Of a stretch of 64,000 nucleotides of DNA, positions 51,578-59,700 are shown piece by piece. Source of the DNA: Luteitalea sp. TBR-22 (GTDB lineage Bacteria > Acidobacteriota > Vicinamibacteria > Vicinamibacterales > Vicinamibacteraceae); assembly GCF_016865485.1 (NCBI RefSeq), contig NZ_AP024452.1:6160501-6224500 (forward strand), written 5' to 3'. Position numbers and translations under genes: made by a program. The notes beneath the pieces were generated by a model. The model saw only the letters and a list, made by a program, of their open reading frames with translations, was not told where the DNA came from and searched no databases. The stretch's first letter is position 1, and each line of letters starts with the position of its first letter.

Positions 51578-52065
51578 GCGAGCGGCTCGCTCCGCACGAG
51601 GCGGTCCTGCTCGTCGCGGAATGCCTGCAGGCGCGCCCGCAGGTCGGGCCGCTGCACCGCCAGCATCGACACGGCGAACAGCCCCGCGTTCTTCGCCCCG
51701 GCAACGCCGATCGCCATCGTCGCGACCGGCACGCCGCCGGGCATCTGGACGATCGAGAGCAGCGAATCGAGGCCGTTCAGCGCCCGGCTCTGCACCGGCA
51801 CGCCGACCACCGGGACCACCGTCTGCGCGGCGACCATGCCGGGCAGGTGCGCCGCCCCTCCCGCGCCGGCGATGATCACCTCGATCCCGCGCGACGCCGC
51901 CTCGTGCGCGTACTCGCGCATCAGCTCGGGCGTGCGGTGCGCCGACACCACGCGGGCCTCGAAGGGCACGCCGAACTGCCCGAGCACGTCGGCCGCGTGC
52001 TTCATCGTGTCCCAGTCGGACTTGCTGCCCATGATGACGCCGACGAGCGGCGGAGTCTCGGTCAT
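51574..52065 (-). CDS. purE: N5-CAIR mutase
   Basis: PurE moves the carboxylate of N5-CAIR to C4, giving CAIR. The 163-residue protein starts [20 protein letters not shown] and contains the catalytic [13 protein letters not shown] and [16 protein letters not shown] segments of class I PurE. It works as an octamer in the cytoplasm. It is the first gene of the purEK pair, overlapping purK by four bases. The divergent DUF1330 gene starts 46 bases away, so the short gap holds both promoters. Confidence 0.96.
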   Translation of the reverse strand: MTETPPLVGVIMGSKSDWDTMKHAADVLGQFGVPFEARVVSAHRTPELMREYAHEAASRGIEVIIAGAGGAAHLPGMVAAQTVVPVVGVPVQSRALNGLDSLLSIVQMPGGVPVATMAIGVAGAKNAGLFAVSMLAVQRPDLRARLQAFRDEQDRLVRSEPLA

Positions 52066-52111
52066 CGCTCAGGCAGTATAGTCAGCCACGCTCACGAAAG
52101 GAGCCTGTCCC

Positions 52112-52411
52112 GTGTCCGCCTACGTCATCGTCGAAGTCACCGTCACCAACCCCGAGCCGTACGCCGGCTACCGCGATCTCGCCACGGCCAGCGTCGCCCG
52201 CCATGGCGGGCGGTTCCTCGTCCGGGGCGGGCAGACGACCACCCTCGAGGGCGGATGGCAGCCCGAGCGCTTCGTGGTGATCGAATTCCCCTCGGTCGAG
52301 GCGGCCAGGGCCTTCTACTACTCGGACGACTACCAGGAGGCACTGAAGGTGCGGCTCGCCAACTCGACGGGCCGCGCGTTCATCGTCGAGGGGGTCGCGC
52401 CCCCGGCTTGA
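52112..52411 (+). CDS. DUF1330 family protein
   Basis: A 99-residue cytoplasmic protein of the DUF1330 dimeric alpha+beta barrel family: AYVIVEVTVTNPEPYAGYRD, HGGRFLVRGGQTTTLEGGWQ, and the ending ERFVVIEFPSVEAARAFYYS followed by DDYQEAL. Function is unknown. The GTG start at 52112 lies after AAAGGAG. The last 32 bases overlap, tail to tail, the lipoprotein gene that closes the conflict operon. Confidence 0.88.
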   Translation: MSAYVIVEVTVTNPEPYAGYRDLATASVARHGGRFLVRGGQTTTLEGGWQPERFVVIEFPSVEAARAFYYSDDYQEALKVRLANSTGRAFIVEGVAPPA

Positions 52412-53198
52412 CGGCGGCCGGCGCGGGGGCCGTCGGGGTCGTACCGTCGAGGGCCTGGCGCGCGACGAGGCGCAACGACGAGGCCACCTGTGGCGCGGCG
52501 GCGAGCACCTGCAGCGTCCCGGGATCGGTCCTGGCCAGTTCGGCCGGGCTCATGACCAGCGCCTTGAGGCGATCCACCGGTACGCCGCGGTCGGCGGCTT
52601 GCCGAGAGAGCGCGGCAAAGCGCGGCGTCCTCTCGAAGGCCTCGATCTTCCGCATGCAGTCGGGGAACTTCGCCGACGCCTTGCGGTAGTACTCCAGGTT
52701 GGCGACGAAGATGTCGGCAGAGCCGGTGGTCTCGGCCATCGCCGCCTGCGCCTCGAGGTTCTTGCCGAACGCCTCGCCGTTGCCCGCCGCAAACAGCGCC
52801 ATCGTCCAGCGGATGCGGTCCATGACGACGTCGGGCACGCGCATGGCGACGCTATCGTCGCGCGACACGTCGATGAACTCGGTGACGGTGGCCTGGTAGG
52901 GCACCGCCTCGAAGTACAGGCGCACGCGCTTGCCGGGAATCACCTTGAAGGCGAAGAGGTCGCCGCCGCTCTCGCGGTCGTGCGGCTGCGCCGCGGTGCC
53001 GTCGTCGTACTCGGCGGTGACGCGCGCCTGCCAGTCGCGAGGCGGGCCGGCGGCCACGTGGTCCGAGCCGGCGACGCGGCCATAGAGCACGGCGCTGGCC
53101 ACCGACCCACCCGGTCGCGCGCCCGGCACCTGATCGCGGCACCCGGCGAGCAGGACGACGAGCGCCGCCGACACCAGCACGACATGTCCGAGCCTCAT
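52380..53198 (-). CDS. lipoprotein closing the caspase/trypsin/STAND operon
   Basis: A 272-residue protein. The signal ends in a strong lipobox LLAG-C20, so it should be lipid-anchored on the periplasmic side. The body has a beta-rich half (about 35-130, with VIPGKRVRLYFEAVPYQATV and a VTEFIDVSRDDSVAM strand) and a helical second half (VMDRIRWTMALFAAGNGEAF, then FPDCMRKIEAFERTPRFAAL). I do not recognise a family. The ATG overlaps the stop of the EAD1-trypsin gene (ATGA), with AAGGAG upstream, so it belongs to the operon. Since the trypsin protein has a membrane segment with a C-terminal region likely outside the cytoplasm, this lipoprotein could dock with it, act as its substrate, or guard it. 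Confidence 0.72.
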   Translation of the reverse strand: MRLGHVVLVSAALVVLLAGCRDQVPGARPGGSVASAVLYGRVAGSDHVAAGPPRDWQARVTAEYDDGTAAQPHDRESGGDLFAFKVIPGKRVRLYFEAVPYQATVTEFIDVSRDDSVAMRVPDVVMDRIRWTMALFAAGNGEAFGKNLEAQAAMAETTGSADIFVANLEYYRKASAKFPDCMRKIEAFERTPRFAALSRQAADRGVPVDRLKALVMSPAELARTDPGTLQVLAAAPQVASSLRLVARQALDGTTPTAPAPAAVKPGARPPRR

Positions 53199-54841
53199 CG
53201 CTCCATCTCCTTCCACGTCGTCAACCTGAATGCCGGCTCCGGGGTCGTGCCGCCGGCGTGTCCCCCGGTCCCGCGCACGCAGGCCACGACGACCACCGGC
53301 GCCTGCACGTCCTCGGGAAAGACCCACTTGCGCACGAGCGTCCGTCGCGACTGCGACACGGCCGCGGCCTCGCGCCCGCCACGCATCGCGACGCTGGCCT
53401 CCTCGATCTCGATGTCGCCGACCGCGACCAGCTGGATCTCGCGGGCCCGCGGCCCCGCGGCCACCGGCCACGGGCCGGTCGTCTCGAGCCGGTAGAGGGC
53501 GCGGGAGTGCTGCGCATCCGCGGCGCACCACGGCACGCCCTGCACCTGCGTCCAGGTGAACTGCACGGTGATCTCGCGCGTCGGGCGCAGCGCCGACGTC
53601 GGGCCGGCGGTCTCCGGCACGGCGACCACCGCGCCGTCGGCAGGGCGGAACCAGAGGTACGGCACGGCGGCGAGCGCCACGGCCACCAGCGCCGCGGCCG
53701 CGAACGTCAGCCGGCGGCGGGGCGCACGCGGCGGCGCGGGCAGCGATTCGGGAGCAGGCGGTGCCGCGGCGTTCGGCCGGGCAGGCGCCTCGGGCGACTC
53801 ACCGGGCGGCGCGGGGAACGTCGCGGCAGGAAGCGCGCGCGTGATGGCGTCGAACGGCACGCCCTGGTTGGCGAGCCCCTCGGCCGACCCGCGATGCAGC
53901 GCGACGAGCTCGAGCTGCGCGGTGAAGCACGGCGAACCGGACGAGCCCGGCTCGGTGTCCACGCGATACCGCAGGCGTGTCGGCTCGCGGCTGTCGAACC
54001 GTCCCGAGGCCAGCTTCAGTGCGTCGCCCTGCGGGTGCTGGATGACGAAGATCGTCTCGTCGGCCTCCAGCTCGCGCCACGCCGGCGTGACCCACCCGCG
54101 CGGCGGCGCATCCGGCGTCCCGCCCGCCGGCTGCAAGCCCGCGGCGCTGGCCAACCGGAGCAGCGCGAAGTCGAGGTCGGCCACCGGGCTGCTCGCGACG
54201 AGCCACGCGGGCGCGAGCGCGAAGGTCTCGCCCTCGCGCAGCCGTGAGCCGTCGGGCGAGAGCTTGAAGTCGAACCGGGCGACGATCGGCGGCGCGTCGT
54301 GATCGGCCAACGCCTCGATCACGTGCCGGTTGGTCATCACCAGGTCAGGACCGACGAGGAATCCCGTGCCGAGTGCCCGCCAGGCCGGCGCCTCGATGCG
54401 GCACACGGCCAGCTCGGCCTGCCCCAGCCGTGCCCGCCACTGCGCGATGTCGGAGAAGCCGGCGCGGAACACGCGCTTCTCGAGGTCGGGCTCGTCGGGC
54501 AGCGTCGGCGCGAGGCGGACCCGCTCGGCGAAGGTGCGGAGCGCCGAGTCGAGGGGCCGCGCGTCGCGGGCCTCGACCACGGTGCGCTCGAAGGCGAGCA
54601 GGTGCGGATTGCCCGGCACCTCGACGCGCGCGCCGTTGACCAGCGCGTCGAGGCGCCCCTGGGCCTCGGCCCAGGCGATCAGCCGGAAGATCACGTCGTC
54701 GAGCGCGCCCTCGCCGGCGATCACGGCGAGGTGCTCGTCGAGGTGGAACTCCACGAGGCGCTCGAGGGCCGTCGCGCGCGGGAACGCGTGACGGAGCGCC
54801 GCGTGCAGCGCCTTCTTCTGCCGGCCGTCGAGTTCGTACAC
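53195..54841 (-). CDS. EAD1-trypsin-like serine protease with one membrane segment
   Basis: A 548-residue protein. Residues about 2-85 are an effector-associated domain 1: LDGRQKKALHAALRHAFPRA, then DDVIFRLIAWAEAQGRLDAL and PGNPHLLAFE. EADs are death-fold-like adaptors that link effectors to NTPases in conflict systems. Residues about 130-330 form a trypsin-like protease with triad H173 (VMTNRHVIEAL), D222/D224 (PVADLDFALLRL) and S303 (EPGSSGSPCF). A Pro/Ala linker leads to a transmembrane helix (about 378-398, LTFAAAALVAVALAAVPYLW) and a C-terminal beta domain of about 145 residues. The catalytic residues are intact. It starts six bases after the caspase stop and overlaps the lipoprotein gene. 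Confidence 0.87.
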   Translation of the reverse strand: MYELDGRQKKALHAALRHAFPRATALERLVEFHLDEHLAVIAGEGALDDVIFRLIAWAEAQGRLDALVNGARVEVPGNPHLLAFERTVVEARDARPLDSALRTFAERVRLAPTLPDEPDLEKRVFRAGFSDIAQWRARLGQAELAVCRIEAPAWRALGTGFLVGPDLVMTNRHVIEALADHDAPPIVARFDFKLSPDGSRLREGETFALAPAWLVASSPVADLDFALLRLASAAGLQPAGGTPDAPPRGWVTPAWRELEADETIFVIQHPQGDALKLASGRFDSREPTRLRYRVDTEPGSSGSPCFTAQLELVALHRGSAEGLANQGVPFDAITRALPAATFPAPPGESPEAPARPNAAAPPAPESLPAPPRAPRRRLTFAAAALVAVALAAVPYLWFRPADGAVVAVPETAGPTSALRPTREITVQFTWTQVQGVPWCAADAQHSRALYRLETTGPWPVAAGPRAREIQLVAVGDIEIEEASVAMRGGREAAAVSQSRRTLVRKWVFPEDVQAPVVVVACVRGTGGHAGGTTPEPAFRLTTWKEMER

Positions 54842-54847
54842 GTCGTC

Positions 54848-55651
54848 TCAGGTGAACAGCAGCCGCCGCTTGTTGGCGTTGCTCCCCTCGAGCTGCGGGT
54901 GCTGCGGGTAGTCGCCGATCAGGCTGGTGATGCGCGAATGGAGCCGATTGTACGTGAGCGTGGACGGCGCCTCGCGGATCGCCTTCAGCGCGTAGTACGT
55001 CATGGCGCCGTGGTAGGTGCCGTCGATGTTGGCGTCGTAGGAGTACTCCTTGTCGGTGCAGCCGGTCAGCAGCACCTCCTTCATCGACGCCTCCGTGTAG
55101 CCGCCGGGACGGTTGGGCCTGGCCTTCCACGGGTTCTGGAGCACCTTCCCGCCGCGCAGCGCCGGGCTCAGGAAGCGCACGCGGCGGTCATCGGGCGTCC
55201 GCAGCCCCGGGATGATCTCCGAGACGGGGGCACGCGTGGCGGTGCCGGAGAAGCAATTGTCGAGCACGACGGTGAGCGACACGCCGGTCGCGAGGTTCGC
55301 GAAGAGCTTGCGCAGGTCGTCGTCGGCGATGTCGTTGTCGGCGATGTCGTACGGGCAGAGGATCTCGTCGTACTTCTCCTCGTCGCCGTCGGTGTCGGCC
55401 TTGTAGGAGCCGTGCGACGAATTGGTGAACACGAGCACGTCGCCGGCCTTGGCGCCCGTCAGCAGCTTCTCGATGCCTTCGAGGATCGCCTTCCGGGTCG
55501 CGTCCTTGTCCACCAGGAGCGTCACGTCCTTGAAGCCGTACAGCTCCTTCAGCGTCGCCGCCCAGGCGGTGGCGTCGTTGACGCAGCCGTTGAGGTCCGA
55601 GCCGTCGTACGGGTAGTCGTTGATGCCGACACAGAATGCGCGCTTGGCCAT
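54848..55651 (-). CDS. caspase-like (metacaspase/C14) peptidase
   Basis: A 267-residue caspase-fold peptidase: MAKRAFCVGINDYPYDGSDL starts the p20-like subunit. The catalytic His is H80 in FTNSSHGSYKAD and the catalytic Cys is C133 in LTVVLDNCFSGTATR. A p10-like region follows, with LLTGCTDKEYSYDANIDGTY and HGAMTYYALKAI. There is no extra adaptor domain, so another protein must recruit it; EAD1 on its neighbour is a candidate only if the two bind. Metacaspases cut after Arg or Lys and drive cell death in several conflict systems. SD AGGTGA precedes the ATG. It lies between the unknown 353-residue protein and the EAD1-trypsin gene. Confidence 0.9.
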   Translation of the reverse strand: MAKRAFCVGINDYPYDGSDLNGCVNDATAWAATLKELYGFKDVTLLVDKDATRKAILEGIEKLLTGAKAGDVLVFTNSSHGSYKADTDGDEEKYDEILCPYDIADNDIADDDLRKLFANLATGVSLTVVLDNCFSGTATRAPVSEIIPGLRTPDDRRVRFLSPALRGGKVLQNPWKARPNRPGGYTEASMKEVLLTGCTDKEYSYDANIDGTYHGAMTYYALKAIREAPSTLTYNRLHSRITSLIGDYPQHPQLEGSNANKRRLLFT

Positions 55652-55666
55652 GTTTCACCTCGAACG

Positions 55667-55692
55667 GTAGGGCGCGGTTTCCGGCCGCGCCG
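55667..55692. repeat. palindrome between operon genes
   Basis: TAGGGCGCGG-tttc-CGGCCGCGCC lies in the 65-base gap between the 353-residue protein and the caspase gene, the only sizeable gap in this operon. It could reduce read-through or protect upstream mRNA. Confidence 0.5.
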
Positions 55693-55716
55693 TCAGTCGG
55701 TCTGGTTCCCTGTCAT

Positions 55717-56778
55717 TCAGTCCAGCGAAAGCAGCGCCTCGGCCGAGGCGGCTGCGGTGTGCACGAATCGCGACACGGGCACGGCGAGCGCCATGGCGTC
55801 GGCCAGCGACGACGACGAGCGCTCGAGCCCGAGTCCCTGGTTGCGGCTGTCGTCCCAGGCCTTCCTGAGTTCGCTGCTCACGCGACGGCGATCGGTCTCG
55901 GTGAGGTCCTTCGAGTGCAGGGCCTCGAGCAGGGCGCGGCTCATGAACGCCTTCGCCATGGCCTCGTTGCCGTAGGCCAGGGCCGCCTGCGCCTCGCGGA
56001 ACGGCGCGTCGATGGCCGAGAGTGCGCGCCAGTCGTCGCGTTCCTCGACGCGCTCGATGCGCAGCAGCATGTAGTCGAGGCCGGTGACGGGCGCGCCCCG
56101 GAGGTGCAGCCGGCCCTGCTGCACCGACAGGTCGCGCGCCTCGAGGGCCGACGCCCCCTGCCGCAGGATCGCCACGTACCCGGCGTGCAGGGCCTTCGGC
56201 GCCTGCGCCCCCGCGTACGACAGGTGCACGCCGAGGTGCTGGCGTCCCGCCGCCGCGCCGAGCAGCACCTGCAGCGCCGATCCGAGTGCGCCGGCCGCGG
56301 CGACGGCCGTCGAGAGCGGCGGCGCCGCGAGCACGGCGCCCATCGTCTCGACCGCCCGGACCACTTCCTTCACGGCGCTGGTGCCCTCGAGCGCGAGCAG
56401 ACCCGCGGCGATCTCGACGACGCCGCCGTTGTGCGGCAGCAACGGCGTGAGCAGGTGGTCGAGTTGCACGACGTCGCCGAGATGCGCCTGGTCGAGGCCG
56501 GGCAGGGACATCGGCCCGGCGACGATCGGGAACTCCTCGTCGGCATCACCGAAGCGGAGGCGCACCAGGACGTGCACGGCAGGGTGACGCGTCGCGAACC
56601 ACTCGCGATCGCGGGCCAGCCGCATCTCCGCGAGCCAGATGCGGAAGTAGTCGACGCCGGCGCGGCACACCGTGCCGGTGTCGCCGGCAGGCTGCACGGC
56701 GCTCGCCGGCACGTCGTGCACCACGAGGGCTGCCGCCTCGCGGGCCCACCAGTCGTCGAGGATCGTCAACAGGCTCAC
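55717..56778 (-). CDS. unrecognised protein in the conflict operon (candidate substrate or adaptor)
   Basis: A 353-residue protein of no family I recognise. The N-terminal half is mixed alpha/beta (LLTILDDWWAREAAALVVHD, HPAVHVLVRLRFGDADEEFP, IVAGPMSLPGLDQAHLG). Residues about 141-175 form an Ala/Gly-rich hydrophobic stretch (AVAAAGALGSALQVLLGAAA). The C-terminal third is helical with many charged residues and a Ser run (LGLERSSSSLADAMALAVPV). No signal peptide or catalytic motif is seen. I chose GTG 56778, which lies six bases after GGAGG. It is located 14 bases after the STAND stop and before the caspase. Its place between NTPase and proteases suggests an adaptor or the protein the proteases cleave. 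Confidence 0.7.
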   Translation of the reverse strand: MSLLTILDDWWAREAAALVVHDVPASAVQPAGDTGTVCRAGVDYFRIWLAEMRLARDREWFATRHPAVHVLVRLRFGDADEEFPIVAGPMSLPGLDQAHLGDVVQLDHLLTPLLPHNGGVVEIAAGLLALEGTSAVKEVVRAVETMGAVLAAPPLSTAVAAAGALGSALQVLLGAAAGRQHLGVHLSYAGAQAPKALHAGYVAILRQGASALEARDLSVQQGRLHLRGAPVTGLDYMLLRIERVEERDDWRALSAIDAPFREAQAALAYGNEAMAKAFMSRALLEALHSKDLTETDRRRVSSELRKAWDDSRNQGLGLERSSSSLADAMALAVPVSRFVHTAAASAEALLSLD

Positions 56779-56792
56779 GTGATGCCTCCGGG

Positions 56793-59700
56793 TCAGGCGA
56801 CGTACACGGCGACATGCAGCGCGAGCTCGATCGCCGCGTCGCGAGGCAGCAGCTTCTGCGCGTGCTCGAAGATCATCTGGCGGGCGCGCAGCACGAACCC
56901 GAACGTGTCGAAGGGCATGCCCACCGCCAGCGCCGGGACGCGCCGCCCGAGCAGGCGCACGAGGTGGGCGCCGAGCTCGCCGTCGAGCGGCGGCAGCACC
57001 ACCACGATCGGCACACCCTGTTCGGCCAGCGCAGCGCCGAACAGCCGGGCGGTGGCGCAGGCCTCGCGCCCGGCAGGCGTGAGCTCGAGCGACGCCCGAC
57101 GCGGCGGCTGCAGCAGCACGCAGGCAGCCTCGGGGAACACGTGCGCGAGCTGTGAGGCATCGAACAGCGTGCCGCGGTCGACGTGCAGGCTCTCCAGGGA
57201 CTCCCCCTCCAGCGCGTCGCGCCCGTGGACCTCGGCGAACAGGCCCTGGGGTGTCTCGACGGTCGACGCGACGACGTGCACCAGGCCGATGCCGGGCGCT
57301 GACTGGCCGGCGCGGATCTGCTCGGCGCTGGCCTGCGCCAGGGCGACGCGCTCGGCACGCACCGAGGCCTCCCACGCGTAGGTGGCCTGACGGGCCTCGC
57401 TCGGCGAGTCGGCGACGAGGGCGACCCGCAGCCGCCCCTCGGCTGGGCGCAAGGCGCGCGCGGCACGCGACGCGGGGACGTGCCGGACGACCGGCGGCCC
57501 GATCCGCGTGCCGTCGACGACGCCCGACCAGAGCAGCGCCTCCCAGCAGGGCCACGCCGCACGCCCCGACAGGAGGAGGTCGATCCGGTCGACACCGGCC
57601 GCCTCGCGCACCGCACTCGACAGCACCGTCCCCGACGGTGGTTGACGCAACGCATCGAGGCCGGCGTAGGCATCCGCGCGGCGCATGCGCAGCGGCGCGG
57701 TCGTCGCCACCTGGCCGGCCTCGTCGTGCAGGGTGACGGTGGCGTCGATCACGCCGGCGCGGCCGAACGACGCATCGCCACCCGAGAGGACCACCGCTGC
57801 CTGCCAGGCGCGGATCGGGATGCCGCCGTCGGCCGCCGGCGCCGCTGCACGCTGACGACGAATCAGCACCCACGAGGCCGCCGCCGCCAGCAGCAGCACG
57901 GCTGCGAGGACCGCCAGCCACACGGGGCTCGCGTCGGTCGACGGACTCGGCGCGAGCCGCCCCACCGGGAACGCGGGCCCGGCGTAGGTGGCCCCGCCAG
58001 CGCGCGGGCGGACCGGCGCCGGCGCCAGCGTGGGTTCCGACACTGCCTCGGGGGCGCCGGAAGGCGCGGGAGCTGCAGGAGCCACCGGCGCCCACGCTGG
58101 AGCAGGCGACGCGCTGGCTTGCGCCGACTGTCCCGCGCGGTCGCGGTACCGGTCGGACGGTGATGCAGCTCCCGCCTCGGGGGCCGGTCTCGCCGCGATG
58201 GCCGGTGCATTCGGCGCGGGCGCTGCGGCTGCCGGCGCTGCGGTGGCCGGCGTTGCCGTTGGCTCGCTCGCCCCGCCTGCCAGGTCTCCCTGGACCGCCG
58301 ACGTGGCGCCCGACGACCAGCTGTCGATCGGCTCGCCGCGCGAGGAGCTCGGGCTCTGGGCGGCCGGCGGGACCGTCCGGGTGTTCCAGAGGGTGTCGAG
58401 CGCCATGATCGCGAACACGACCGCCACGACGATGGCGACCCACATCAGCGTCGACAGGCGCGGAATGCGCGCCGTCGGGGTCGGCACCGGCGCCGCCTGC
58501 GGCGCGGCGACGGGCGGCAACGCCGGCGCCGACCCCGATCCGAGGTCCATCGACACCGGCCGCGCCACGCTCCCCGTGGGGCGTTCGGCGCTCGGGGGCC
58601 GGGGGGCGGCGGCGGCCTCCGCCCGGCGCTCTCCCGTCCCGCCGCCGACCGGTGCGATGACGGTCTCCGACGTCGTCCCGTCGCCGCCGACGACGGGCCA
58701 GGCCCGCAGCTCGAGCGGGACCTGATCGGGCCGCGCGAACAGCACCTCGGGGCGCACGCCCGCATCGACCCAGTGATGCAGCGCGATGAGGCGATGGAGC
58801 CACGGCGTCCACTCGGCCGACGACGAGTCCGGCAACGGCAGGGAGACGGTCGACACCAGGACGTCCCAGGCCGGCAGGTCCGCAATCGCGCGGTTCCCCG
58901 CGCCTGTCGTCATGGCATCGTGCGCCGCGCGGAGGCCGGACAGGTCGACGGCTTCACGCGGCACGCCGGCGCGGACGCGCGTCAGTGCCAGCAGCGCCTG
59001 GACCTGCCACGTGCCGAAGACGTCGCCGGCGTCCTCGAACCACGTGAGCGCGAGCGCGAGCAGGCGAAGGGCCGGCGCGGGCAGCCTGAGCGCCAGCAGC
59101 TCGCCCTCCTCGAGCGCGATGAGGGCGGCGCGCCGCACGCCGACCCGCCGCACGAGCTGTGTCGTCGGCCCGCCCGGCGAGACGCCGAGCGCGGAGCTGC
59201 GCACCCACAAGCGCAGGGCATGCGCCGGCAGGGCCGGGTGGCGGCTCCACCAGTCTTCCGGGGAGGCCGGCGGGCGCGGACCGTGAGGCGTCGTGGCGTC
59301 GCTGCTCAGCTCCCCGCACTCCACCAGGTCGAGGGCCACGCAGGCCTGCACCCACTCGCCCTCGCCTTCCACGGCGGGCGCGAGCATCGAGGCGCCGGCG
59401 CGCGCCAGCTCCGCACGCTCCTGAGCGGTGAAGGCCCGCCGGGCGCGCCAGACGGCGTGCGCCGCGCCGCGTGTGGACACCGCCTCGTCCTCGAGGGCGA
59501 TGGCCGCCGTCGACTCGGGGTTGAAGCCGCCCTCGTCGCCGATGAAGGCGCGCGCCCGCTCGCGACCTTCGACGTCGAGCGATCGCAGGCCGTCGCCGAG
59601 CTGTCGGCTCAGTCGCCCGTGCTCGCCGAGACGCAGGCGGGTCACCGCGTCGACCCGCGCCGCCTCGGCGGCCGTCGCCACGACCGTGTTGCGGGCGCTG

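Noticed and set aside
54299-55975. Plus-strand open frame of 558 codons opposite trypsin and caspase genes
   Set aside because: It is antisense to two genes with intact catalytic motifs, and its translation has no recognisable domain.
55717-56778. Calling the 353-residue protein a gasdermin
   Set aside because: Position is suggestive but length is greater and no sequence similarity to gasdermins is visible to me; kept only as a hypothesis.
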